From Azohydromonas australica DSM 1124 (GTDB lineage: Bacteria > Pseudomonadota > Gammaproteobacteria > Burkholderiales > Burkholderiaceae_C), in contig NZ_AUMO01000017.1 in assembly GCF_000430725.1 (NCBI RefSeq), positions 248,001 through 312,000 of the forward strand: a DNA stretch of 64,000 nucleotides, given 5' to 3'. Under the pieces are notes generated by a model, which was given only the letters and a program-made list of their open reading frames with translations, was not told where the DNA came from and ran no database searches. A program made the position numbers and the translations under genes. Shown in pieces: positions 55,350 to 64,000 of the stretch (positions within the stretch are counted from its first letter, which is position 1; each line of letters opens with the position of its first letter).

Positions 55350-56369
55350 TCACCTCCACGGCCGGCTGTAGGCGCCCAGCGTGTGCTGCTGGGCCTCGGC
55401 GTGGCGCGCCAGGCCGGCTTCCCAGGGCGGCTGGATCTCGAAGTTTTCCGGGTCGGCGGCGCAGCGGTCGATGGCCTGGCGCCAGATGCGCGTGACCTGC
55501 TCGATGTAGCTGGCGCTGCGCTGGCGGCCCTCGATCTTGATGGCCGCGATGCCCAGCGCCATGAGCTGCGGCAGCAGCGCCATGCTGTTGAGGCTGGTGG
55601 GCTCCTCGATGGCGTACTCGCGCCGCCCCTCCACGTCGAAGCGGCCCTTGCACAGCGTGGGATAGCCGCGCGACTCGTCGGGCGCGAAGCGGTCGATGAG
55701 CACGCCGCCCAGGCGCGCATCCACGCCGCGCGGCGTCTCCTCCCAGCGCACGGCCGAGGCCGGCGAGCACACGCCGGCGTTGTTGGGCGACTGGCCCGTG
55801 GCGTAGGAGGACAGCGCGCAGCGCCCTTCCACCATCACGCACAGGCTGCCGAAGCCGAAGACCTCGATCTCGGCCGCGGTGTGGCGCGCCAGGTGCCCGA
55901 CGTGGCTGAGCGTGAGCACGCGCGGCAGCACCGCGCGGCGGATGCCGTAGCGCTCGCGGTAGAACTCGATGGCCTCGTAGCTCGTGGCCGAGGCCTGCAC
56001 GCTCAGGTGCAGGCGCAACTGTGGGTGCGTGCGCTGCGCGTAGGCCAGCACCGCGATGTCGGCGCAGATGAGCGCATCGGCGCCCATGGCCACGGCCGTG
56101 TCCACGGCGCGGAACCAGCGCTCGCTGTCGCCGGCGCGTGCGAAGGTGTTGAGCGCCATGAGGACCTGGCGTCCGCGCGCATGGGCATAGCGCACGCCCT
56201 CTCGCGCCTGGGCCAGGTCGAAGTTCAGGCCGGCGAAGTTGCGCGCGTTGGTCGCGTCCTTCAGGCCCATGTAGACGGCATCGGCGCCGGCATCCACGGC
56301 CAGCTGCAGCGCGCGCAGCGAGCCGGCCGGGGCCACCAGCTCGGGTTTCTTGGTGTGAAGGGAAGACAT
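55350..56369 (-). CDS. ubiU: Ubiquinone biosynthesis protein UbiU (O2-independent hydroxylation)
   Basis: 339 residues, peptidase U32 family. N-terminal ELVAPAGSLRALQLAVDAGADAVYMG is family-typical. Cysteines for the iron-sulfur cluster are in MVEGRCALSSYATG, NNAGVCSPASAV and GYPTLCKGRF. The chosen ATG gives the conserved N-terminus; a TTG 18 bases upstream is an alternative. It is the first gene of the ubiUVT run. Upstream, TTGAT at 56451 is only an FNR half-site, so oxygen control by FNR/ANR is not demonstrated. Confidence 0.94.
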   Translation of the reverse strand: MSSLHTKKPELVAPAGSLRALQLAVDAGADAVYMGLKDATNARNFAGLNFDLAQAREGVRYAHARGRQVLMALNTFARAGDSERWFRAVDTAVAMGADALICADIAVLAYAQRTHPQLRLHLSVQASATSYEAIEFYRERYGIRRAVLPRVLTLSHVGHLARHTAAEIEVFGFGSLCVMVEGRCALSSYATGQSPNNAGVCSPASAVRWEETPRGVDARLGGVLIDRFAPDESRGYPTLCKGRFDVEGRREYAIEEPTSLNSMALLPQLMALGIAAIKIEGRQRSASYIEQVTRIWRQAIDRCAADPENFEIQPPWEAGLARHAEAQQHTLGAYSRPWR

Positions 56370-56617
56370 CCGGGATCGGTCAGACAACGGTGGGCGGATT
56401 GTCTGGATGCGCCCGGCACGGGAACTGACCCAGGTCTAGGCGCAGCGCAATTGATGCCATGGCCCTTGCGCACCCATGGTCATGGGGCCCTTTCCCGGTA
56501 GTCCGATCCGCCCGCGGCCTCCACCGGGCTGGGCCCCGCGACTGCCCAGGAAATCCCCCCGGCACACGCATTGCCGCTCCCTGCCTTGTTTGTCCATATC
56601 CGTAGGAAGGAGATCCC

Positions 56618-57952
56618 GTGGGTCAACTCAATGCCTCCGGCCCTGTGGCGCCCGTGCGCCCGGCCGCCACTGCCGGTGGATTCGACGTGCTCGTGGTCGG
56701 CGCCGGTTTCGCCGGCAGCGTGCTGGCCGAGCGTCTGGCCAGCCAGCTGGGACTGCGCGTGCTCGTGTGCGACAAGCGCCCCCACATCGGCGGCAACGCC
56801 CATGACCGCTACGACGACGCCGGGCTGCTGGTGCACCCCTACGGGCCGCACATCTTCCACACCAACTCCGCCGAGGTCTTCGACTACCTCTCGAAGTTCA
56901 CCGAGTGGCGCCCCTACCAGCACCGCGTGCTCGCCAGCGTGGACGGGCAGCTGCTGCCCATGCCCATCAACCTCGACACCGTCAACCGCCTCTACGGCAT
57001 GAACCTTACGGCGCTGGAGATGGAGGGCTTTCTCGCCTCCATGGCCGAGAAGCTGGAGAGCGTCAAGACTTCCGAGGACATGGTGGTCAGCAAGGTCGGG
57101 CGCGACCTCTACAACAAGTTCTTCCGCAACTACACGCGCAAGCAGTGGGGGCTGGACCCGTCCGAGCTCGACGCCAGCGTCACCGCGCGCGTGCCCACGC
57201 GCTGCAACCGCGACGACCGCTACTTCACCGACACCTATCAGGCCATGCCGCGCGCGGGCTACACGCGCATGTTCGAGCGCATGCTGGCGCACCCGAACAT
57301 CAAGCTCATGCTCAACACCGACTACCGCGAGATCGAGCAGCTGATCCCGTGGCGGCACATGATCTACACCGGGCCGATCGATGCCTACTTCAACTACCGC
57401 CACGGCCGCCTGCCCTACCGCAGCCTGCGCTTCGAGCACGTGACGCTGCCGCAGGAGCATTTCCAGCCCGTGGGCACGGTCAACTTCCCCAACGACTACG
57501 CCTACACGCGCAGCACCGAGTTCAAGCACCTGACCGGGCAGCAGCACGCGCAGACCTCGGTGGTCTACGAGTTCCCCTGCGACGAGGGCGACCCCTACTA
57601 CCCCGTGCCGCGGCCGCAGAACGCCGAGCTCTACCGCCTCTACCAGGCCGAGGCGGAGGGGCTGCCCAACGTCAGCTTCGTGGGCCGCTTGGCGACCTAC
57701 AAGTACTACAACATGGACCAGGTGGTGGCCCAGGCGCTGACCACCTTCAAGAAGCTCAAGGGCGAGCTCGCCCCCGAGCCGGTGGCGGTGTCCGCCGCGG
57801 CCGGCGTGACGGCGGCGGAAACGGCGCCGCTGGCCGCGGCGACCCGCGGCGCCAGCGACGACGCCATGCCGCGGCCGGTCAACGGGGCGCCCGTGCGCGC
57901 GCTGCGCGAGGCACCCGGCGGCGCGGCGTTCCAGGGCTCTTCCGCCCCGTGA
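56618..57952 (+). CDS. glf: UDP-galactopyranose mutase
   Basis: A 444-residue FAD enzyme that converts UDP-galactopyranose to UDP-galactofuranose for cell-surface glycans. The start is GTG with AGGAAGGAGATCCC upstream. The N-terminal dinucleotide fold is VLVVGAGFAGSVLAERLA, followed by GNAHDRYDDAG and HIFHTNSAEVFDYL. The conserved FRNYTRKQWGLDPSELDASV and NYRHGRLPYRSLRFEHVTLP segments complete the enzyme. The C-terminal 60 residues (VAVSAAAGVTAAETAPLAAA) are disordered and unlike the family core. The stop overlaps the next gene (TGATG). Confidence 0.95.
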   Translation: MGQLNASGPVAPVRPAATAGGFDVLVVGAGFAGSVLAERLASQLGLRVLVCDKRPHIGGNAHDRYDDAGLLVHPYGPHIFHTNSAEVFDYLSKFTEWRPYQHRVLASVDGQLLPMPINLDTVNRLYGMNLTALEMEGFLASMAEKLESVKTSEDMVVSKVGRDLYNKFFRNYTRKQWGLDPSELDASVTARVPTRCNRDDRYFTDTYQAMPRAGYTRMFERMLAHPNIKLMLNTDYREIEQLIPWRHMIYTGPIDAYFNYRHGRLPYRSLRFEHVTLPQEHFQPVGTVNFPNDYAYTRSTEFKHLTGQQHAQTSVVYEFPCDEGDPYYPVPRPQNAELYRLYQAEAEGLPNVSFVGRLATYKYYNMDQVVAQALTTFKKLKGELAPEPVAVSAAAGVTAAETAPLAAATRGASDDAMPRPVNGAPVRALREAPGGAAFQGSSAP

Positions 57953-60132
57953 TGGCACCGCTGGAGCTGTGGGCCGCCCCCGAGGCGACCGTCAACCGCG
58001 TCGGCGAGACCTACCTCGACCAGCTGGCGCTCAGCGGCTTCGCGCAGCGCCTGGACGACCTGGACCGGCTGGCCTCGCTGGGCGCGCGCCGCATCCGCTT
58101 CCCGCTGCTGTGGGAGCGCACCGAGCGCGATGACGGCAGCCTGGACTTCGCCTGGGCCGACGCGCGCATGGCGCGGCTGCGCGAGCTGGGGGTCGAGCCC
58201 ATCGCCGGGCTGCTGCACCACGGCAGCGGCCCGCGCCACACCAGCCTGCTCGACCCCGAGTTCCCGGCCAAGCTCGCGGCCTACGCGCGCGCGATGGCCG
58301 AGCGCTACCCGTGGGTGCAGGCCTGGACGCCGGTCAACGAGCCCGTCACCACGGCGCGCTTCTCGGGGCTGTACGGCCTGTGGTACCCCCACCGGGCCGA
58401 TGGCCCCAGCTTCGTGCGCGCGCTCATGAACCAGGTGCTGGGCACGGCGGCGGCGATGCGCGCCATCCGCGAGGTGCAGCCCGAGGCACGGCTGGTGCAG
58501 ACCGAGGACATCGGCTTCATCCACTCCACGCCCAAGCTGCAGTACCAGGCGCGGCACGACAACGCCCGGCGCTGGCTGGCGCTGGACCTGCTCGCCGGCC
58601 GCCTGGACGAGCAGCACCCGATGCGCGGCTACCTGCTGGACCACGGCGCCACCGAGGCGGAGCTGGCCGCGCTGCTTGACGCCGCCGAGGCCGGCATGCT
58701 CATCGGCATCAACAGCTACATCACCAGCGAGCGCTTCCTGGACCACCGGCTGGAGCGCTACCCGGCGCAGCTGCACGGCGGCAACGGCCGCGACCGCTAC
58801 GTGGACACCGAGGCCGTGCGCGTGCTCGGCGCGCACGTGGGCGGCTTCGAGGCGCGGCTGCGCGAGGTGGCGGCACGCTATCCCGCGCACGAGCTGGCGA
58901 TCACGGAAGTGCACATCGGCTGCAGCCGCGAGGAGCAGCTGCGCTGGCTGCACGAGGCCTGGTCCAGCGCGCAGGCGCTGCGCGGCCACGGCGTGAAGCT
59001 GCGCGCGCTCACGCTGTGGGCCGCCTTCGGCACCTTCGACTGGGACAGCCTGGTCACGTTGCCGCGCGGCCACTACGAGAGCGGTGCCTGGGACGTGCGC
59101 GGCCCGCAACCGCGCGAGACGGCGCTGGCGTCGCTGGCGCGCGAGCTGGCCGCCGGGCGCGAACCCTCGCACCCGGTGCTGCAGGGCCCGGGCTGGTGGC
59201 GGCGCGAGGAGCGCCACGTCTACGTCCCGCACGGCGAGGTGCAGAGCCGGCGCTGCGGCGGGCGCCCGCTGCTGATCACGGGCGCGCGCGGCACGCTCGG
59301 CCAGGCCTTCGCGCGGCTGTGCCGCCAGCGCGGCCTGCCCTACCGGCTGCTGCGCCGCGACGAGCTCGACATCACCCGCGCCGCCGAGGTGCGCGCCCTG
59401 CTGCAAAGCTCCGGGGCCTGGGCCGTGGTCAACGCCGCGGGCTACGTGCGCGTGGACGACGCCGAGTCCGACCCACGCCAGTGGCACGACAACGCGCTGG
59501 GCCCGATCACGCTGGCACGCGAGTGCGAGCGCGCCGGCGCGGCGCTGCTGTCCTTCTCCAGCGACCTGGTCTTCGACGGCCGCCAGCAGCACCCCTACCG
59601 CGAGAGCGACCCGGTGAACCCGCTCAACGCCTACGGGCAGGCCAAGGCACGCGCCGAGCGGGCGCTGCTGCGGCGCGAGCGTGCGCTGGTGGTGCGCACC
59701 AGCGCCTTCTTCGGACCCTGGGACCGCTACAACTTCCTGCACCTGGGGCTGGAGCGCATCGCGCGCGGCGAGCCGTGGACGGCGCCGCACGACCAGGTGG
59801 TCTCGCCCACCTACGTGCCCGACCTCGTCAACGCCTGCCTGGACCTGCTCATCGACGGCGCCAGCGGGCTGTGGCACGTGGCCAACCGCGGGTCCTTGAG
59901 CTGGTACGACTTCGCATGCCGCGCCGCCGAGGCCGCCGGGCAGCCGCGCCGCCTGGTGCAGGGCGTGCCCACCGGCACGCTGGGCCTGCGTGCCGCGCGC
60001 CCGTCCTACAGCGTGCTGGGCAGCGAGCACGGCGACTTCACCGCGCCGCTGGAGGACGCGCTGCAGCGCTTCCTGGCGGAGGCGCCGCAGCGCCTGCACG
60101 ATCCGCCGCCGGCGGCGGTGTTCGGGCTCTGA
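57952..60132 (+). CDS. Bifunctional GH1-like glycosidase / dTDP-4-dehydrorhamnose-reductase-like protein
   Basis: A 726-residue two-domain protein. Residues 1-400 resemble a family 1 glycoside hydrolase: TPVNEPV with the acid/base E130, and AITEVHIG with the probable nucleophile E319. Several other GH1 blocks are missing. From about residue 438 an RmlD-like extended short-chain dehydrogenase follows: GARGTLGQAF (G444-G447-G450), the catalytic pair YGQAK at 561-565, and FSSDLVFDG. No signal peptide. It is translationally coupled to glf, so it probably serves synthesis of the same galactofuranose- or deoxysugar-containing glycan. Whether the hydrolase half is catalytically active or a scaffold is unknown. 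Confidence 0.88.
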   Translation: MAPLELWAAPEATVNRVGETYLDQLALSGFAQRLDDLDRLASLGARRIRFPLLWERTERDDGSLDFAWADARMARLRELGVEPIAGLLHHGSGPRHTSLLDPEFPAKLAAYARAMAERYPWVQAWTPVNEPVTTARFSGLYGLWYPHRADGPSFVRALMNQVLGTAAAMRAIREVQPEARLVQTEDIGFIHSTPKLQYQARHDNARRWLALDLLAGRLDEQHPMRGYLLDHGATEAELAALLDAAEAGMLIGINSYITSERFLDHRLERYPAQLHGGNGRDRYVDTEAVRVLGAHVGGFEARLREVAARYPAHELAITEVHIGCSREEQLRWLHEAWSSAQALRGHGVKLRALTLWAAFGTFDWDSLVTLPRGHYESGAWDVRGPQPRETALASLARELAAGREPSHPVLQGPGWWRREERHVYVPHGEVQSRRCGGRPLLITGARGTLGQAFARLCRQRGLPYRLLRRDELDITRAAEVRALLQSSGAWAVVNAAGYVRVDDAESDPRQWHDNALGPITLARECERAGAALLSFSSDLVFDGRQQHPYRESDPVNPLNAYGQAKARAERALLRRERALVVRTSAFFGPWDRYNFLHLGLERIARGEPWTAPHDQVVSPTYVPDLVNACLDLLIDGASGLWHVANRGSLSWYDFACRAAEAAGQPRRLVQGVPTGTLGLRAARPSYSVLGSEHGDFTAPLEDALQRFLAEAPQRLHDPPPAAVFGL

Positions 60133-60554
60133 TCCCGTTTTCCCGCGGCCTCCCAAACAACCCCGTCACAGCCGCGAAAGCGGGTGTGACGGGGTTGTTT
60201 CGTTGCGGATCAGACCACTGGAGCGGGGCCGGCAGCGGCGCTATGCCTCAACAAATCCACTGGACAGCGCAACCCCAACCACAGCCCGGCGCCGCAGGCA
60301 TACGTAATGGCGTGTATTGACAACAACACCACACGTCACATCGGTAATTTATCGTTACATTGCGCTGCAACATAAGACCTGGCCTTCGGATGCCGGCCGC
60401 TGCGCCCTGCCTGGCGCGGGCCCGCTTGGCGCCGGGCTGCACGTTGAGAACGTTTCAGGAGGATGAACATGCCGCAGACCACGTTGCCTGTCGCCAGCGG
60501 ACCGCGCGCGACGCCCGCCCCGTCGCCGGCCCGCCGTGCCGTGGAGCAGCAGCC
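60133..60554. other. Intergenic region upstream of the first chemotaxis receptor
   Basis: 422 bases without a credible gene. The left end holds the long hairpin (60155-60200). The middle contains a perfect -35-like TTGACA at 60317-60322, but the only AT-rich -10 candidate (TAATTT, 60345-60350) is 22 bases further, too far for a standard sigma70 promoter. The rest is AT-rich relative to the surroundings. I saw no second gene. Confidence 0.6.
60155..60200. terminator. Very long perfect hairpin after the glf operon
   Basis: 16-bp perfect arms AAACAACCCCGTCACA and TGTGACGGGGTTGTTT flank an inner CCGC-GAAA-GCGG mini-stem with a GNRA tetraloop, giving a 46-base near-perfect cruciform. It ends the glf transcript (23 bases after the stop). 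There is no long T-tract beyond TTT, so intrinsic termination would rely on the stem's stability. Confidence 0.7.
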
Positions 60555-62396
60555 ATGAACGCGCCCGCACACATGACGGTGGGGCGCCGGCTGCTGGTGG
60601 CTTTCGGCGCCGTGGTGCTGGTGCTGCTGGTCATGGCCAGCGTGTCGCTGTTCAGCGCCCGCAAGCTCGATGCGGCCGAGGAGGCCAACGTGCGCACCCA
60701 GCAGGCGATCAATGCCGCCGGCGACATGCTGGAGGACATGCTGGGCATGCAGGCGGGCGTGCGCGGCTTCCTGCTCAGCGGCGACGACCGCTTCCTCGCG
60801 CCCTGGGACGCCGGCCGCAAGCGCTTCGACGCGCACCTGGCCGAGGCGCTGCGCCTGGTCGAGGGCAACGAGGAACAGACCCAGCGGCTGCAAGGCATGA
60901 AGACGCGCTACGCCGACTTCGTGAGCACGGTGGAGCCGCTGATCGCCCAGCGCCGCGACATCGCCGCGGGCAAGGGCTACATCGCCGACCTCGTGGGCGA
61001 GTTCATGCAGGGCATGGACCAGGCCGCGATGGACGGCTTCCGCGCCTTCTTCGACGAGTTCGACAAGGCCCAGCTCGTGCTGCGCGACGAGAGCGTGGCC
61101 GTGGCGCAGCGCGCCGGCGCGGCCAACACCGTGGTGCTGATCATCGGCCCGCTGCTGGCCATCGGCCTGGCCGTCGCGCTGGGGCTGTGGATCACGCGCA
61201 GCATCACCCGGCAGCTGGGCGGCGAGCCCGCGCAGGCGGCGCAGGTGGCGCGCGACATCGCGCAGGGCGACCTCACCACCGCGCTGGACAACCACCGCGG
61301 CGACGAGGAGAGCCTGATGGCGGCCATGGCCGCCATGCGCGCCCAGCTTGTGCGCACCGTGGGCGAGGTGCGCCGCAACGCCGAGGGCGTGGCCACCGCC
61401 AGCGCGCAGATCGCGCAGGGCAACCAGGACCTGAGCCAGCGCACCGAGCAGCAGGCCTCCTCGCTGCAGGAAACCGCCGCCTCGATGGAAGAGCTCGGCG
61501 GCACCGTGCGCCACAACGCCGACAACGCGCAGCAGGCCAACCAGCTCGCGCAGGGCGCCTCGGACGTGGCCGTGCGCGGCGGCGAAGTGGTGGCCCAGGT
61601 CGTCACGACCATGAAGGGCATCGAGGAGAGCTCGCGCCGGATCGCCGACATCATCAACGTCATCGACGGCATCGCCTTCCAGACCAACATCCTGGCGCTC
61701 AACGCCGCGGTGGAAGCCGCCCGCGCCGGCGAGGCCGGCCGCGGCTTCGCGGTGGTGGCCGGCGAGGTGCGCAACCTGGCGCAGCGCAGCGCCGGGGCCG
61801 CGCGCGAGATCAAGCAGCTCATCACCGACAGCGTGCAGCGCGTGGACCAGGGTTCGGCGCTGGCCGACCAGGCCGGCCACACCATGCAGGAGGTGGTGAC
61901 GGCCATCAAGCGCGTGACCGACCTCGTGGGCGAGATCAGCCACGCCAGCGTCGAGCAGAGCGAGGGCGTGGCGCAAGTGGCTGAAGCCGTGACCGGCATG
62001 GACCGCGCCACGCAGCAGAACGCCGCGCTGGTGGAGCAAAGCGCCGCCGCTGCGGAGAGCCTGCGCCAGCAGGCGCAGCGCCTGGTGCAGGCGGTGGCGG
62101 TGTTCCGCCTGGGTGCCGGCGAGTCGCTGTCCTTGGGCAGCCCGGCGGCGCTGGCCATGCCGGCCCTGTCGTCCCTGGGCACCTTCGATAGGGAGCCGGT
62201 TTCGGCGCCGGCCCCGCTGCCCACCCCCGCCCCGGCCCCCAGCTGGAACGGCGGCGAGCGCCGCGGCGCGCAGCGCGCACGCAACGTGGTGCGGCCGGAC
62301 TTCCAGCGCTCCAGCGCCCCGCCCCAGCCCGCCACCCCCATCGCGACCACCCGCGGCGAGAGCCAGGACGACGGTGGGGAGTGGACCTCCTTCTGA
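60555..62396 (+). CDS. Methyl-accepting chemotaxis protein 1
   Basis: 613 residues. The first transmembrane helix (about 13-35) leads to a periplasmic four-helix sensor domain of the Tar/TarH-like kind (about 40-190). A second helix (about 196-216) is followed by HAMP and a long coiled-coil signalling domain. The signalling tip includes [46 protein letters not shown], interrupted here as a description of the conserved hairpin. The protein ends in GGEWTSF; the WxxF form suggests a CheR-tethering pentapeptide. GGAGCAGCAGCC precedes the ATG. No ligand can be inferred. A terminator follows. Confidence 0.94.
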   Translation: MNAPAHMTVGRRLLVAFGAVVLVLLVMASVSLFSARKLDAAEEANVRTQQAINAAGDMLEDMLGMQAGVRGFLLSGDDRFLAPWDAGRKRFDAHLAEALRLVEGNEEQTQRLQGMKTRYADFVSTVEPLIAQRRDIAAGKGYIADLVGEFMQGMDQAAMDGFRAFFDEFDKAQLVLRDESVAVAQRAGAANTVVLIIGPLLAIGLAVALGLWITRSITRQLGGEPAQAAQVARDIAQGDLTTALDNHRGDEESLMAAMAAMRAQLVRTVGEVRRNAEGVATASAQIAQGNQDLSQRTEQQASSLQETAASMEELGGTVRHNADNAQQANQLAQGASDVAVRGGEVVAQVVTTMKGIEESSRRIADIINVIDGIAFQTNILALNAAVEAARAGEAGRGFAVVAGEVRNLAQRSAGAAREIKQLITDSVQRVDQGSALADQAGHTMQEVVTAIKRVTDLVGEISHASVEQSEGVAQVAEAVTGMDRATQQNAALVEQSAAAAESLRQQAQRLVQAVAVFRLGAGESLSLGSPAALAMPALSSLGTFDREPVSAPAPLPTPAPAPSWNGGERRGAQRARNVVRPDFQRSSAPPQPATPIATTRGESQDDGGEWTSF

Positions 62397-62716
62397 GGCC
62401 CCTCCCGCCCGACCAGGCCGGGCCTCCTCCACCGAACCCCGTGCGCGCGAGCGCACGGGGTTTTTTCTTGGGCCGCCACGGGCCACGAGCCTGGTCAGGC
62501 CTGGACGCTTATCACAAGTCAAATCAAGAAGACAACCCCGAAAGTTAAGGATCGCGTAAATATTTGTGCATAGATTGATGCAATGCAGCAATGCACGGCC
62601 TGCTTCGAGGCCACCGGGTTCCTGCCGTCAACCGCACGGCCGGGAACCCGGAGACGGACTCGGCGGCGCCGGCCGTGCCTTGCCACCCCAAAGCCTTAAC
62701 CAATCGGGTACATCCC
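62397..62716. other. Intergenic region between the two chemotaxis receptors
   Basis: 320 bases without a gene. It contains the terminator of receptor 1 (62437-62466) and an AT-rich promoter-like patch around 62505-62580. AAAGTTAAGGATCGCGTAAATA there loosely resembles a sigma28 promoter, but the spacing is wrong, so I do not call it. A short open frame in it ([12 protein letters not shown]...) is not convincing. Confidence 0.6.
62437..62466 (+). terminator. Rho-independent terminator after chemotaxis receptor 1
   Basis: 10-bp arms CCCCGTGCGC and GCGCACGGGG with a GCGA tetraloop are followed by TTTTTT. Confidence 0.92.
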
Positions 62717-64000
62717 ATGAAACTCGCGAACTTCCGCATCGGGCAGCGTCTGGCCGCCGCGTTCGGTCTGGTCATGCTGATGGCGCTGGCCTCTGCCGGG
62801 CTGGGCATCTACCAGCTCTCGCAGATCCAGGCCAACCTCGACAAGATGGCCGAGGACAGCAACGTCAAGATCGCGCTGAGCCACAAGATGAACAACGCGA
62901 TCCACGAGGTGCTGCGTTCCATGCGCAACCTCATGCTGCTGCAGGACCAGGCGGCAATCGAACAGGAAGGCCAGAAGATCGCGCAGTTCCGCGCCGAGTA
63001 CGACAAGGCGCGTGCGGCGCTGGACCAGCTCCCCGCCGACGAGGCGTTCAAGGCGCACCTGGCGCGCATCGACGAGGCCCGGGGCGGCACCCGCTCGGTC
63101 AACAACAAGGTAGTGCAGCTCGGCCTGGCCGGCCAGCGCGAGGAAGCCGTGGACCTGCTCGTGAAGGAGTCGCAGCCGCTGACGCAGCGCTGGCAGGACC
63201 TGCTCACGCAAAGCATCCACGCCCAGGAATCGGCCAACGACCTGAGCAATGCCGAGGCGCGCGCGGCCTACGCTTCCGCCCGCAACCTGCTGGTGGGCAG
63301 CACCGCGCTGATGCTGGTGGTGTCGGCGGTGCTGGCCTGGCGCATCACGCGCTCCATCACCGTGCCGCTGCGCAACGCCTGCGAGGTGGCCCTGCGCGTG
63401 GCCGAGGGCGACCTGACCACGGGCGTGCGGCCCGAGGGGCATGACGAGGCCGCGCAGCTGCTGAGCGCGCTGGCCACCATGGAAGAGAAGCTGACCCACA
63501 CGGTGGCGCACGTGCGCCGCAACGCCGAGGGCGTGGCCACCGCCAGCGCCCAGATCGCGCAAGGCAACCACGACCTGAGCCAGCGCACCGAGGAGCAGGC
63601 CTCCTCGCTGCAGCAGACCGCCGCCTCCATGGAGCAGCTCGGCGGCGCCGTGCGCCACAACACCGACAACGCGCTGCAGGCCAACCAGCTCGCGCAGGGT
63701 GCCTCGGACGTCGCCTCCCGCGGCGGCGAGGTGGTGGCCCAGGTCGTCACGACCATGAAGGGCATCGAGGAGAGCTCGCGCCGGATCGCCGACATCATCA
63801 ACGTCATCGACAGCATCGCCTTCCAGACCAACATCCTGGCGCTCAACGCCGCAGTGGAAGCCGCGCGTGCCGGCGAGGCCGGCCGCGGCTTCGCGGTGGT
63901 GGCCAGCGAGGTGCGCAGCCTGGCGCAGCGCAGCGCCGGCGCGGCCAAGGAGATCAAGGACCTGATCACCGACAGCGTGGAGCGCGTGGGCCAGGGCTCG
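62717..64000 (+). CDS. Methyl-accepting chemotaxis protein 2 (3' end missing)
   Basis: The coding frame from the ATG runs open to the window end for 428 codons. The first membrane helix is [23 protein letters not shown] (residues about 6-28), then a Tar-type periplasmic domain, a second helix near 195-213 ([20 protein letters not shown]), HAMP ([22 protein letters not shown]) and the signalling coiled coil. The tip reads [46 protein letters not shown], described here only to show its near-identity to receptor 1. The C-terminus, and so any CheR pentapeptide, lies outside. Confidence 0.94.
   Translation, partial: MKLANFRIGQRLAAAFGLVMLMALASAGLGIYQLSQIQANLDKMAEDSNVKIALSHKMNNAIHEVLRSMRNLMLLQDQAAIEQEGQKIAQFRAEYDKARAALDQLPADEAFKAHLARIDEARGGTRSVNNKVVQLGLAGQREEAVDLLVKESQPLTQRWQDLLTQSIHAQESANDLSNAEARAAYASARNLLVGSTALMLVVSAVLAWRITRSITVPLRNACEVALRVAEGDLTTGVRPEGHDEAAQLLSALATMEEKLTHTVAHVRRNAEGVATASAQIAQGNHDLSQRTEEQASSLQQTAASMEQLGGAVRHNTDNALQANQLAQGASDVASRGGEVVAQVVTTMKGIEESSRRIADIINVIDSIAFQTNILALNAAVEAARAGEAGRGFAVVASEVRSLAQRSAGAAKEIKDLITDSVERVGQGS

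Noticed and set aside
56451..56455. FNR/ANR box upstream of ubiU
   Set aside because: Only the half-site TTGAT is present; the partner half ATCAA at the required spacing is missing.
62539..62560. Sigma28 flagellar-type promoter before chemotaxis receptor 2
   Set aside because: AAAGTT followed by GCGTAAAT resembles the consensus loosely, but the spacer is shorter than required and the -10 half matches poorly.
60336..62591. A 751-codon minus-strand open frame opposite chemotaxis receptor 1
   Set aside because: It is antisense to a complete receptor gene, its composition is biased to His/Leu/Ala, and there is no ribosome site.

Overview
The window looks like a chromosomal segment of a high-GC betaproteobacterium, most likely a member of the Comamonadaceae or a close Burkholderiales relative. 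The grounds are gene order (hemA-prfA-prmC ... grxD-ubiX, proS-lytic transglycosylase, rppH, proB-obgE-rpmA-rplU / ispB-tRNA-Pro-pilBCD-coaE-yacG, groESL, engB / cytochrome c4-resB-ccsB), the abundance of orphan Bug/TctC-type binding proteins, and a System II cytochrome c maturation pair. No database search was possible, so the family assignment is inference. No prophage, insertion sequence, CRISPR array or rRNA was seen.

Layout. 1-9200: a partial PabB-PabC fusion, miaB, two small uncharacterised genes, hemA-prfA-prmC, an outer-membrane-like protein, grxD, ubiX and a lytic transglycosylase. 9180-14573: proS, rppH, proB, obgE, rpmA and rplU. 14779-21083: ispB, tRNA-Pro(CGG), the type IV pilus assembly genes pilB-pilC-pilD, coaE and yacG; zapD, which often sits between coaE and yacG, is absent. 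21097-24091: heat-shock-regulated groES-groEL (overlapping sigma70/sigma32-like promoter plus a CIRCE operator) and engB, separated by a bidirectional terminator. 24148-30299: cytochrome c4, the System II maturation proteins ResB and CcsB, and the periplasmic methionine sulfoxide repair pair MsrP-MsrQ. 30289-35958: a double-length, tandem-duplicated UvrA. 36272-41732: a stand-alone receiver-domain regulator, an orphan TctC protein, a malonyl-CoA-synthetase-like ligase, a CWC zinc-binding protein and a pair of paralogous uncharacterised genes.

42030-46423: a BON lipoprotein, then a probable glucarate catabolic unit (LacI regulator, TctC-type binding protein, glucarate dehydratase) with three matching GGTAGCGCTACC-type operators, and a small disordered protein. 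46444-50727: small enzymes and membrane proteins, including a Tat-exported beta-carbonic anhydrase. 50736-56369: a B12-dependent (oxygen-independent) ribonucleotide reductase next to ubiT-ubiV-ubiU (oxygen-independent ubiquinone hydroxylation), which points to anaerobic capability. 56618-60132: UDP-galactopyranose mutase and a GH1-like/RmlD-like two-domain protein, a small cell-surface sugar cassette closed by a very long perfect hairpin. 60555-64000: two tandem methyl-accepting chemotaxis proteins sharing near-identical DNA in the signalling tip; the second runs off the end.

The most unusual items are the tandem UvrA, the glycosidase/reductase fusion behind glf, the paralogous pair at 39710-41732 (one with calcium-loop-like motifs, one without), the nrdJ-ubiTVU anaerobic cluster and the three-operator LacI circuit. 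None is proven to be a new system from sequence alone.
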